Below, piece by piece: positions 44,219 through 52,429 of a DNA stretch of 54,880 nt. Every line of letters starts with the position of its first letter. Position 1 is the first letter of the stretch. The notes below the pieces were generated by a model. The model saw only the letters and a list, made by a program, of their open reading frames with translations. It did not search any database and had not been told where the DNA came from. This DNA comes from Actinocatenispora comari (GTDB lineage: Bacteria > Actinomycetota > Actinomycetes > Mycobacteriales > Micromonosporaceae). Location of the stretch: contig NZ_BOPO01000132.1 of the NCBI RefSeq assembly GCF_017312725.1, forward strand, positions 1 to 54,880, written 5' to 3'. A program made the position numbers and the translations under genes.

Positions 44219-45378
44219 CCGGCGGCTCCGTAGGGCAGTACCGCCTCGACGGCGAACCCGCCGCCGGCACCCGGCCCGGCGCGGAAGCTGCCGCCGTAGG
44301 CGCCGACCCGCTCCCGCATCCCGATCAGGCCGTGCCCGGCCGCCGGCAGTACCCCGCCGCCGGCGGGGACCCGGGCGCCGTCGTCGATGACCTCGATACG
44401 GACCGCGGTGTCGGTGCCGGTCACCGCCACCCGGCAGGTCGCCGGCGCGGCGTGCTTGACCACGTTGGTGACCGACTCCTGCACGATCCGGTACACCGAG
44501 ACGCCCAGGCTGTCCGGGACCAGGTCGGCGCCGTGCACCGACAGCTCGACCGGCACGCCGACCACCGCGGCCCGGTCCACCAGCTCCCCCAGTCGGGACA
44601 GGCCCGGCGCGGGTGACAGCTCGCCCGGTTCGCCGTCGCGCAGCACGCCCAGCAGGTGCCGCATCTCGGCGAGCGCCTGCCGGCTGGTGGTCTCGATCAC
44701 CTCGAGCGCGTCGTGGGCCTCCGCCGGCCGCTGCCGGACCACGTGGTTCGCCACGCCGGCCTTGACCGCGATGACCCCGAGCGCGTGCGCGACCACGTCG
44801 TGCATCTCCCGGGCCAGCCGCAGCCGTTCCTGGGCGACCGCCCGTTCGGCGGCCTGCTGCGCCAGCCGCGCCGCGTACTCCCGGCGGTCGGCGACGGCGC
44901 GGCCCAGCGTCCACGAGCAGCCGAGCAGTACCAGGGCGAAGACCAGCATCGCGAGCGATCGGTCGGTGTCGGCGGAGCCGGCACCGCTGGTCGGCCCGGC
45001 CGCGGTCATCGCGAGCAGCCCGACCGCGCTCAGCACCCCGATCGCGACGGTCGGCACCCAGCGGCGGCGCGGTTGGCTGACGGCGACCGAGTAGAGCGCG
45101 CAGGCCGCCGGCAGCAGGGTGTACGGCGAGAGGGTGCCGGCCGCCGCACCGAGCGCCACCGCGAGCAGCGCGACCACCAGCGCCGGCCCCGGCCAGCGGC
45201 GCCGGACCAGCAGCGCGCCGGCGCCGAGGACGGCCGGTACGGCCGCGAGCGCAGACCAGCCGCCGGTGTGGCCGAGCAGCAGCGTGGGCAGCGCGTCCGC
45301 GGCGAGCACGCCGGCGGCCAGCACCGCGTCGATCGCGACCAGCTGCCGTGGGGTCAGCCGCCACCTGCCGTCCTGCAC
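44215..45378 (-). CDS. Sensor histidine kinase (NarL-type partner)
   Basis: A 387-residue membrane kinase. The first about 160 residues have four to five membrane segments. The HisKA_3 phospho-acceptor is in RLAREMHDVVAHALGV, and the HATPase N-box is in VYRIVQESVTNVVKHA and the G-box in GHGLIGMRERVGAYGG. The GTG at 45378 is the likely start, without a clear ribosome site. It lacks an extracellular sensor domain, as in intramembrane-sensing kinases that pair with ABC exporters. It is divergent from the ABC genes by about 195 bases. Confidence 0.92.
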   Translation of the reverse strand: MQDGRWRLTPRQLVAIDAVLAAGVLAADALPTLLLGHTGGWSALAAVPAVLGAGALLVRRRWPGPALVVALLAVALGAAAGTLSPYTLLPAACALYSVAVSQPRRRWVPTVAIGVLSAVGLLAMTAAGPTSGAGSADTDRSLAMLVFALVLLGCSWTLGRAVADRREYAARLAQQAAERAVAQERLRLAREMHDVVAHALGVIAVKAGVANHVVRQRPAEAHDALEVIETTSRQALAEMRHLLGVLRDGEPGELSPAPGLSRLGELVDRAAVVGVPVELSVHGADLVPDSLGVSVYRIVQESVTNVVKHAAPATCRVAVTGTDTAVRIEVIDDGARVPAGGGVLPAAGHGLIGMRERVGAYGGSFRAGPGAGGGFAVEAVLPYGAAG

Positions 45379-45573
45379 CGCTCGACGGTAACCGGCCCGG
45401 GCGCCGCCGCGCCTCCGACCACGGTCCGTCGGCCCCAGGTCGCACCCGCCGGCCCGGCCGGGGCGGACCCCGGACCCGGGTGCCGGCGCAGGTCCGGACC
45501 GTGGCCAGACGCGCCGGACCGGGCCGGTCGCGCAGCCTGGGGTCATGACCACGCGAGCCGCCGAGGTGCGGAC

Positions 45574-46530
45574 ATGATCGAGTTGAGGCAGCTGACCAAA
45601 CGGTACGGCCGGACCGTCGCGGTGGACGACCTGTCGTGCACCGTGGAACCGGGCATCGTGACCGGTTTCCTCGGCCCCAACGGGGCCGGCAAGTCCACCA
45701 CGATGCGCATCCTGCTCGGCCTGGACGCGCCGAGCAGCGGGGCGGCGCTGGTGGGTGGCCGCCGGTACGCCACGATCGATCGGCCGCTGCGCGAGGTCGG
45801 CGCGCTGCTGGACGCGACCGCCGTGCACGGCGGCCGTACCGCGCGCAACCACCTGCGCATCCTCGCCCGTACCAACCGGATCCCGGCCACCGCGGTCGAC
45901 GCGGCGTTGGACCGGGTCGGGCTGGCGCAGGTCGCCGGGCGCCGGGTCGGTGGCTTCTCGCTGGGCATGAAGCAGCGGCTGGGGATCGCCGCGGCGCTGC
46001 TCGGCGACCCGGCCGTGCTGGTGCTGGACGAACCGGTCAACGGGTTGGATCCGGACGGCGTGCGGTGGATCCGGCAGCTGCTGCGCGGCCTCGCCGCCGA
46101 GGGCCGCACCGTGCTGCTGTCCAGCCACCTGATGAGCGAGATGCAGCTGACCGCGGACCGGGTGATCATCATCGGCCGGGGTCGGCTGCTCGCCGACACC
46201 ACCGTGGCCGAGCTGACCGACCGGTACGCCGGGGCGGTGCTGGTGCGCACCCCGCGCCCGGCAGAGCTGGCCGCGGTGCTGACCGGCGCCGGCGCCACGG
46301 TCGCCGCCCAGCCGGACGGGCAGCTCGGCGTCACCGGACTGTCCGAGTCCGCGATCGGTGACCTGGCCGCCGAACACCACCTGCCGCTGCACGGCGTGGC
46401 CCGCCGGGACGCCTCGCTGGAGGAGGCGTACCTGCGCCTGACCGCCGAGTCGGTGCAGTACGGCACGCCGCCGCCGGCCCCCGCGCCGGCCGGCGCCGTC
46501 GCACCCTCGACCGGGAAGGACGCCCGATGA
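45574..46530 (+). CDS. ABC transporter ATP-binding protein
   Basis: A 318-residue ABC ATPase. Walker A is LGPNGAGKSTTM, the signature is GFSLGMKQRLGIAAAL (FSLGMKQR, the LSGGQ place), Walker B is VLVLDEPVNGLDPDG, and the His switch is in LLSSHLMSEM. The C-terminal about 90 residues include a substrate/dimer-type extension and an Ala/Pro-rich tail. The ATG at 45574 follows GAGGTG. It overlaps the permease gene by 4 bases (ATGA). Such DrrA-type proteins export drugs or lipids. Confidence 0.95.
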   Translation: MIELRQLTKRYGRTVAVDDLSCTVEPGIVTGFLGPNGAGKSTTMRILLGLDAPSSGAALVGGRRYATIDRPLREVGALLDATAVHGGRTARNHLRILARTNRIPATAVDAALDRVGLAQVAGRRVGGFSLGMKQRLGIAAALLGDPAVLVLDEPVNGLDPDGVRWIRQLLRGLAAEGRTVLLSSHLMSEMQLTADRVIIIGRGRLLADTTVAELTDRYAGAVLVRTPRPAELAAVLTGAGATVAAQPDGQLGVTGLSESAIGDLAAEHHLPLHGVARRDASLEEAYLRLTAESVQYGTPPPAPAPAGAVAPSTGKDAR

Positions 46531-47309
46531 TCGCCGTACTGTCCGCCGAGTGGCTCAAGATCCGCTCGCTGCGCTCCACGTACGCGCTGCTCGCCGTGGT
46601 GCTCGCCGGGCTGGGCGGTGCCGCGGCGCTCTGCGGCTACCTCGTCACCGTGTACGACGGCGCCGCCCCGGAGCTGCGCGCCCACATCAGCGTGGCGCCG
46701 GTGGCGGGTCTGGTCGGCAGCATGACCGAGCTGCTCGCCGGCGTGCTGGGCACCCTCGCCATCACCGGCGAGTACCGCAGCGGCACGCTCCGGGCCAGCC
46801 TCGCCGCGGTGCCCCGGCGCGGCCGGCTGTTCGCCGCGAAGGCGGCGGCGGTCGCGGTGATCGGCCTGGTCGCCGGCGAGGCGGCGGTGTTCGCCGGGTA
46901 CGCGATCAGCCATGCCATCGTCGGCGACCGCACCCTGCTGCTGGATGCCCGCGGGTTCGCCGACCAGGCGCCGCTGCTGGTCGCGCAGGGGCTGACGGTG
47001 CTGCTGTTCGCGCTGCTCGGGCTGTCGCTCGGCACGCTGACCCGGTCGGCCGCCGGCACCATCCCGGTACTGGTGCTGCTCTGGTACATCCTGCCGATCG
47101 TGGCGAACCTGCTGCCGCAGCCGTGGCACGGCCGGATCGGTTCGATCGTGCCGGACTCGCTGCCGGGGCAGCTCGCCGGCGTCGGCAACGACCACTCGGT
47201 GTACGGCGCGCTGCTCCCGCCGTGGGGTGCCGCGCTCGCGATGGCGGCCTGGATCGCGGTACCGCTGACCGCCGCCGCGATCGTGTTCTGCCGCCGCGAC
47301 ACCCGCTGA
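46527..47309 (+). CDS. ABC-2-type transporter permease
   Basis: A 260-residue permease with about six membrane helices. It begins MIAVLSAEWLKIRSLRSTYA, typical of ABC-2 permeases, and has a GEYRSGTLRASL segment before a further helix series. It is coupled to the ATPase and both are divergent from the two-component system, so the system probably responds to the compound this pump moves, or to membrane stress (inference). Substrate unknown. Confidence 0.9.
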   Translation: MIAVLSAEWLKIRSLRSTYALLAVVLAGLGGAAALCGYLVTVYDGAAPELRAHISVAPVAGLVGSMTELLAGVLGTLAITGEYRSGTLRASLAAVPRRGRLFAAKAAAVAVIGLVAGEAAVFAGYAISHAIVGDRTLLLDARGFADQAPLLVAQGLTVLLFALLGLSLGTLTRSAAGTIPVLVLLWYILPIVANLLPQPWHGRIGSIVPDSLPGQLAGVGNDHSVYGALLPPWGAALAMAAWIAVPLTAAAIVFCRRDTR

Positions 47310-47422
47310 CCGCGGCCGCCGCCACGGGACCGGCGACACCGGGCACCGCGTGCCTGCGTGTCGCCGGAACCCTTGCCCGGCAACGGATCCGAGGCCGGCC
47401 GATCAGCGGGTCGCGACCGGGG

Positions 47423-49033
47423 TCAGCGGGCCGCGGCGGCCGCCTGCGGGGCGGCGGCGCGGACCCCGTAGGTCAGCGCGTCGACCAGGGCGCGCCAGCT
47501 CGCCTCGACGACGTTCTCGTGCACGCCGACGGTGGTCCAGCTGCGCCGCTCGTCGCCGGAGTCGACCAGCACCCGGGTCACCGCGCCGGTGCCGTGGCTG
47601 CCCTCCAGGATCCGTACCTTGTAGTCCAGCAAGTCCACTGTGGACAGATGCGGGTAGTGCCGGACCAGCGCCGCCCGCAGCGCCGCGTCCAGCGCGTTGA
47701 CCGGGCCGTTGCCCTCACCGGTGGCGATCACCCGCTCGCCGCGCACCCGTACCTTGACCGTCGCCTCGCTGACCACCGCGCCGTCCTCCCGGTGCTCGAC
47801 GATCACCCGGTACGACTCCAGCGTGAACGCGGTGACCGGCGCGTCGTCGAGCTCGCCGCGCACCAGCAGCTCGAAGGAGGCGTCCGCCGCCTCGTACGAC
47901 CAGCCCTCCGCCTCGCGCCGCTTGACCTGCTCGGTGACCGACGACAGCACCTCCGGATGGCCGGTCAGGTCCAGGCCGAGCTCACGGCTCTTGAGCTCGA
48001 CGCTGGCCCGACCGGCCATCTCCGTCACGAGGATGCGCATGTCGTTGCCGACGATGGCCGGATCGACGTGGTTGTACAGATCCGGGTCCACCTTGATCGC
48101 GCTCGCGTGCAACCCCGCCTTGTGAGCGAAGGCGCTGGCCCCGACGTAGGCCTGGTGGGTGTCGGGGGCGATGTTGGCGATCTCGGCGATGGCGTGCGAG
48201 ACGCGCACCATCGTCTCCAGGCACCCGTCCGGGAGGACCTGGCGCCCGAGCTTGGTGGTGAGGTTGCCGATCACGGCGAAGATGTCCGCGTTGCCGGGCC
48301 GCTCGCCGTAGCCGTTCGCGGTGCCCTGCACGTGCATCGCGCCGGCCTCGACCGCGGCGATCGTGTTGGCCACCGCGCAGGCGGTGTCGTTCTGCGCGTG
48401 CATGCCCAGCCGCGGCTCCCCGCCGAGCTTGCCGCGCAGCTCGCTGACCGTGCGGTACACGCTGGAAGGCAGGCCGCCGCCGTTGGTGTCGCACAGCACC
48501 ACGACATCGGCGCCGGCGTCGAGCGCGGTGCGTACCACCGACAGGCCGTAGCCGGGGTCGTACCGGTAGCCGTCGAAGAAGTGCTCGCAGTCGAGGAACA
48601 CCCGGCGGCCCTGCTCGACGAAGAACCGGACCGAGTCGGCGATCATCGCGAGGTTCTCCTCGCGGGTGGTGCGCAACGCCCGTTCGACGTGCCGTACGTC
48701 GGACTTCGCGACCAGGCAGACGGTGCCGGTCTGCGCGTCGAGCAGGGCCCGTACCTGCTTGTCGTCGGCGACCGCGACGCCGGCCTTGCGGGTCGAGCCG
48801 AACGCGACGAGCTGCGCGTGCCGCAGCGACAGTTCGGTCCGGGCCCGGGCGAAGAACTCGGTGTCCTTGGGCATCGCGCCCGGCCAGCCGCCCTCGATGA
48901 AGCCCACCCCGAGCTCGTCCAGCAACCGGGCGACGGCGAGCTTGTCGGTGACCGAGTAGCTGATCCCCTCGCGCTGTGCGCCGTCCCGCAGCGTGGTGTC
49001 GAACAGGTGGAACTCGTCGGCGGGCGTACCCAT
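47423..49033 (-). CDS. cimA: Citramalate synthase
   Basis: A 536-residue CimA-type enzyme of the isopropylmalate synthase family, making citramalate from pyruvate and acetyl-CoA for isoleucine. The catalytic barrel has FDTTLRDGAQREGISYS and the metal/His segment VQGTANGYGERPGNADIF. A C-terminal regulatory domain (about residues 385-520) is of the LeuA-dimer type. The start is ATG at 49033 with GGGAGAGGAC upstream. Upstream on the same strand lie a 12-residue leader peptide and a strong terminator (see those entries), so isoleucine/leucine supply may control it. LeuA-type specificity versus CimA is by family resemblance. Confidence 0.92.
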   Translation of the reverse strand: MGTPADEFHLFDTTLRDGAQREGISYSVTDKLAVARLLDELGVGFIEGGWPGAMPKDTEFFARARTELSLRHAQLVAFGSTRKAGVAVADDKQVRALLDAQTGTVCLVAKSDVRHVERALRTTREENLAMIADSVRFFVEQGRRVFLDCEHFFDGYRYDPGYGLSVVRTALDAGADVVVLCDTNGGGLPSSVYRTVSELRGKLGGEPRLGMHAQNDTACAVANTIAAVEAGAMHVQGTANGYGERPGNADIFAVIGNLTTKLGRQVLPDGCLETMVRVSHAIAEIANIAPDTHQAYVGASAFAHKAGLHASAIKVDPDLYNHVDPAIVGNDMRILVTEMAGRASVELKSRELGLDLTGHPEVLSSVTEQVKRREAEGWSYEAADASFELLVRGELDDAPVTAFTLESYRVIVEHREDGAVVSEATVKVRVRGERVIATGEGNGPVNALDAALRAALVRHYPHLSTVDLLDYKVRILEGSHGTGAVTRVLVDSGDERRSWTTVGVHENVVEASWRALVDALTYGVRAAAPQAAAAAR

Positions 49034-49093
49034 GGTGGTGTCCTCTCCCGGGGAGGTCGGATGGCGGAGCTGGCTGAGGCGAAACTGGCCCGG

Positions 49094-49127
49094 AAAACGA
49101 AAAGACCCCCCGGGTCACGGGAGGTCT
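49094..49127 (-). terminator. Attenuator-type terminator before cimA
   Basis: The minus-strand stem AGACCTCCCG pairs with CGGGGGGTCT (10 bp with one G-U), loop of 5, followed by TTTTCGTTTT. It lies between the leader peptide stop and the cimA ATG, about 60 bases before that ATG. It is a textbook intrinsic terminator placed inside a 5-prime leader. Confidence 0.85.
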
Positions 49128-49165
49128 GCGCGCTGGGCTCGACGGGTGTGTCGGCGGGAGCGCGC
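49128..49165 (-). promoter_or_regulatory. Leader hairpin overlapping the leader-peptide stop
   Basis: GCGCGCT (including the last base of the leader stop) can pair with AGCGCGC just before the terminator, enclosing a small CGAC/GTCG hairpin. It abuts, but does not overlap, the terminator stem. It could be a pause hairpin; I could not find a clear mutually exclusive antiterminator. Confidence 0.55.
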
Positions 49166-49203
49166 TAGGTGCCAATAATCAGGCCACGAAGAGTCCGGGT
49201 CAT
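49165..49203 (-). CDS. Leader peptide of cimA (MTRTLRGLIIGT)
   Basis: A 12-codon frame with residues MTRTLRGLIIGT then TAG, on the cimA strand and 132 bases before cimA. It contains two Leu and two consecutive Ile codons. An in-frame GTG at 49212 could lengthen it; no strong ribosome site is seen. Its stop overlaps the hairpin arm and the terminator follows. Small size and lack of conservation data make it a prediction, but the layout is that of branched-chain amino acid attenuators. Confidence 0.65.
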   Translation of the reverse strand: MTRTLRGLIIGT

Positions 49204-49315
49204 GACCGACACGATGCCACGCCGTCCGCCTTGTGGCCGGCAGATCCCACCATGCGGGCGGCTTCGTGATCGACTTCACGTCGCCGGCCGGTCACCGGCG
49301 GCCCCGACACCAGCC

Positions 49316-49344
49316 GGCCCCGGTACCGCGCCGGTACCGGGGCC
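49316..49344 (-). terminator. Terminator-like hairpin after ilvE
   Basis: A perfect 13-bp stem (GGCCCCGGTACCG with CGGTACCGGGGCC) and a 3-base loop, 22 bases past the ilvE stop. There is no U-tract. It separates ilvE from cimA, which therefore has its own promoter. Confidence 0.7.
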
Positions 49345-49366
49345 GTGGTGACGGGGTCGCGACGGG

Positions 49367-50506
49367 TCAGAGCAGCCGGTGCACCCAGCCGTGCGGGTCG
49401 GGCAGCTCGCCGTGCTGGACGCCGAGCAGCGACTCGCGCAGCTGCCGGGTCACCGGACCCTCGACCCCACCGCCGATGGTGAAGTCGAGGTCGGCGCCGC
49501 GGATCCGGCCGATCGGCGTCACCACCGCGGCGGTACCGCAGGCGAACGACTCGCGCAGCCGGCCCGACTCGGCGTCGGCCTGCCACTCGCTCAGCGCGTA
49601 CGGCCGTTCCTCGACCCGCCAGCCGCGGTCGGTGGCGATCGTCAGCACCGAGTCGCGGGTGATGCCGGGCAGGATCGTGCCGGCCAGCGGCGGCGTCACC
49701 AGCGTCACGTCGTCGCCCTCGCCGTACACCGAGAAGACGTTCATGCCGCCGAGCTCGTCGACGTAGCGGCGCTCCACCGCGTCCAGGAACACCACCTGGT
49801 CGCAGCCGGCCTCGATCGCCTCGGCCTGCGCGGCCAGGCTCGCCGCATAGTTGCCCGCGCACTTCGCCGCGCCGGTACCACCGGGCGCGGCCCGGGTGTA
49901 CTCGGCGGAGACCCACACGTCGACCGGGTGCACGCCGCCGGCGAAGTACGAGCCGGCCGGGGAGGCGATCACGCAGAAGAGGTATTCCGAGGACGGCTTG
50001 ACGCCGAGGAACACCTCGGTGGCGAACATGAACGGCCGGATGTAGAGGCTGCCGCCGTCCTGGGTCGGGATCCACTCCCGGTCCCGCTCGACCAGCAGCC
50101 GCACCGCGGTCAGGAACGCCTCCTCGCTCAGCCGCGGCATCGCCATCCGGTCGCAGGTGAGCTGCATCCGGCGGGCGTTGGCCTCCGGCCGGAACATCGT
50201 GACGCCGCCGTCCGGCGCGTGGTAGGCCTTCAGCCCCTCGAAGATCTCCTGCGCGTAGTGCAGCCCCGCGGTGGCCGGGGACAGCGAGATCGGGCCGAAC
50301 GGCTCGATTCGCGCGTCGTACCACCCCTTGGTGTCGCTGTAGCGGATCGTCGCCATGTGGTCGGTGAAGACCTTGCCGAAGCCGGGGTCGGCCAGCAGCG
50401 CGGCGCGCTGCGACGCGGCCACCGGTGCCGGGTTCGGCCGGATCTCGAAGTCCAGCGTGGCCAAGCCAGCCGCACTGCCCGATGCTGTGTTGCTGCCAGC
50501 ACTCAT
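49367..50506 (-). CDS. ilvE: Branched-chain amino acid aminotransferase
   Basis: A 379-residue class IV (D-amino-acid transferase fold) aminotransferase, the last step in Val/Leu/Ile synthesis. Motifs: LSPATAGLHYAQEIFEGLKAY, substrate strand FMFATEVFLGVKPS, the PLP lysine in GTGAAKCAGNYAASL, and FDxxFxxG-type ESFACGTAAVVTPIG near the C-terminus. The ATG at 50506 follows GGGAGGT. It lies upstream of cimA on the same strand, separated by a terminator and the leader. Confidence 0.96.
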   Translation of the reverse strand: MSAGSNTASGSAAGLATLDFEIRPNPAPVAASQRAALLADPGFGKVFTDHMATIRYSDTKGWYDARIEPFGPISLSPATAGLHYAQEIFEGLKAYHAPDGGVTMFRPEANARRMQLTCDRMAMPRLSEEAFLTAVRLLVERDREWIPTQDGGSLYIRPFMFATEVFLGVKPSSEYLFCVIASPAGSYFAGGVHPVDVWVSAEYTRAAPGGTGAAKCAGNYAASLAAQAEAIEAGCDQVVFLDAVERRYVDELGGMNVFSVYGEGDDVTLVTPPLAGTILPGITRDSVLTIATDRGWRVEERPYALSEWQADAESGRLRESFACGTAAVVTPIGRIRGADLDFTIGGGVEGPVTRQLRESLLGVQHGELPDPHGWVHRLL

Positions 50507-50869
50507 CGTCTGCGTACCTCCCAGGCACGTCGTTGGACCGCGGTACGTGTCGAACAGGCCGAACGTATCGTTCGTTCAGCCGCCCCGGGCAGTCCGGCCG
50601 GCGTGCTCGACGCGAGGTCACGCACACCGACCCGGCACCTCGGCCGGGCAGGTCGACGGGACACGTCCCGACCGCGGTCGGATCGTCGTTGTGGGCGCGG
50701 CACGCGCACAGGGTGCGGCGCGGCAGGGCGACCCGGCCCGCGCCCGGCCGATAGGCCGCGCACGGACACCAGGGTCAGCATAACCGCAGCACTGAACGTT
50801 CCCTCAGGGGCGCCGACCGGGTGCCACCGGGACGCCGACCGCACCGATGCGTCGACGCCCCGGCGCTGG
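50507..50869. other. Gene-free gap upstream of ilvE
   Basis: 363 bases. Just before ilvE lies a palindrome GAACGTATCGTTC (50561-50573), where the minus strand also reads GAACGAACGATACG. No leader peptide rich in Leu/Ile/Val is visible. The far side ends at the stop of the next minus-strand gene. Open frames here are unsupported. Confidence 0.5.
50561..50573. promoter_or_regulatory. Palindrome upstream of ilvE
   Basis: GAACG-TAT-CGTTC, a perfect 5+5 inverted repeat 55 bases upstream of the ilvE start, with an overlapping third GTTC half-site. A candidate operator; no regulator is assigned. Confidence 0.4.
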
Positions 50870-52195
50870 TCACTCGCCGAGCAGGGTGTCCTCGATGGCG
50901 TTGAAGACCCCGTTACCGGTGGAATCCGCCTTCTTGTTGCTGGGCAGTGCCCCGTCGTACCGCAACACCGTCACGACGATCATGTACCGGTGGTACGCGC
51001 CGTAGTACGCCCGCCACCGCGGGGTCGCGCCGTCGTCGCACAGGTGGCTGGAGGTGCCCGACTTCGGGCAGAAGTAGTGCAGCCCGTTGAACGCCGCGCT
51101 GCCCCCGTCCAACCCCTTCTCCACCGCGTCCGCGTCGTCGTCGGTCGGCAGTGGGATCACCATCACGCTCGCCAACAGCTCCTTGTCCGGATCCGGGTAG
51201 TCGGCGGTCGCCATGTTCCCGCAGTCGTGCTTGCGCAGCAGCGACTCGGTGTTCGAGTCACCGGCGTCCGAGCACGCGCTGAAGAACCCCTCGGAGTCCA
51301 GGGTGAGGCCGGCCGCGGTCTCCGGGAAGATCGAGTCGAGCTCGAACGGGACCGGGTCGGTGTCCTCGTCGTCCAGATCGGACGGATCGCGGTACTCGTC
51401 GGTCGGCGAGACGCTCTCGCTCGGCGACGGCGAGTCGCTGTAGCTCGGTGACGCGCTCTCCTGCGCCGCCGCGGACGCGCTCGCGCGCGCCTGCGCCGCC
51501 TTCCGGCTCGCCTCGTTGTTGCTGTGGATCAGGAACACCAGGCCGAGCACCACCACCAGCAGCAGGGCGCAGCCACCGCCGACGATGCCGGCGATCGCAC
51601 CGCCGGACAGCTTGCCCGAGGTGGTCGGAATCGGCGTCGGCTGGCCCCACGCCGAGGTGGGCGGCCCGTACGGCGAGTTGGGGTCGGGCGGCGGCATCCC
51701 CGGCCCGTACGGCATGCCGGACGCGGGCATGCCCGGCTGGTCGTACGGCACGCCGGAGGCCGGCCCGCCGGGCTGCTCGTAGTACGTGCCCGGCTCCGCC
51801 GCGCCCGGCCCGTAGCCCGGCTCCGGCATCCCCGGCGAGTACGGCGGCATCCCGGCATCCGGCGCGCCCGGGGTGTAGGGCGGCGGCAGGCCGGGACCAC
51901 CGAGCGGCGGCTCCGAGCCGTACGGCGGCAGGCCCGGCCCGGGCGCACCCGGGTACGGCGGACCGGACTGGGGTGGCGGCATGCCGGGGCCACCCGGCCC
52001 GTACGGCGGCTGTGGCGGCATGCCGAACCCGCCGGGGGGCGGCGGCGGGCCTGGCTGACCCGGAGCAGGCTGGCCGGGAGCACCCTCGGGGTGCATCCCG
52101 TTGGTCAGGTAGGGATCGCCCCCAGGCCGGTAGCCACCAGGCGGGTTCCCGCCCGGCGGCTCCGGCTCGGACCCGGGGCGCTGATTGTCCGACAT
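50870..52195 (-). CDS. Proline-rich single-pass membrane protein
   Basis: A 441-residue protein. Residues 1-180 are disordered and rich in Pro, Gly and Tyr with repeated GMP/PYG-type units, followed by a membrane helix (GAIAGIVGGGCALLLVVVLG, continuing LVFLI). A Ser/acidic linker and an extracellular domain of about 150 residues with Cys (FFSACSD, HDCGN, HYFCPKSG, SHLCDDG) follow. The ATG at 52195 (MSDNQRPGSE) is chosen. It shares layout with the 17551-18627 gene. It lies between leuB and ilvE on the same strand. Function unknown. Confidence 0.85.
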   Translation of the reverse strand: MSDNQRPGSEPEPPGGNPPGGYRPGGDPYLTNGMHPEGAPGQPAPGQPGPPPPPGGFGMPPQPPYGPGGPGMPPPQSGPPYPGAPGPGLPPYGSEPPLGGPGLPPPYTPGAPDAGMPPYSPGMPEPGYGPGAAEPGTYYEQPGGPASGVPYDQPGMPASGMPYGPGMPPPDPNSPYGPPTSAWGQPTPIPTTSGKLSGGAIAGIVGGGCALLLVVVLGLVFLIHSNNEASRKAAQARASASAAAQESASPSYSDSPSPSESVSPTDEYRDPSDLDDEDTDPVPFELDSIFPETAAGLTLDSEGFFSACSDAGDSNTESLLRKHDCGNMATADYPDPDKELLASVMVIPLPTDDDADAVEKGLDGGSAAFNGLHYFCPKSGTSSHLCDDGATPRWRAYYGAYHRYMIVVTVLRYDGALPSNKKADSTGNGVFNAIEDTLLGE

Positions 52196-52429
52196 GGCCA
52201 CAACATAGAGCGAAGGCACAACCAGCCAAAACCCGGTCGGCCACAACCGATGCAGCACCGAGAGATCGACGCGGGTCGCTGGCCCCCGGCCCGACGCGCC
52301 GCTGAGAATCCCTTAAGGTTTCGCGCCACGACCCGGCCCGGCACGGCTGCACGCGCCACGACTCCACGCGCCACAGCTGTGCCGACCGTGGACCGTCCGT
52401 TCCGGAGTGCGGGTGGCCTCCCCGCGACT

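Noticed and set aside
50503-50844. Minus-strand frame upstream of ilvE as a leader
   Set aside because: No Leu/Ile/Val run and no terminator hairpin before ilvE.
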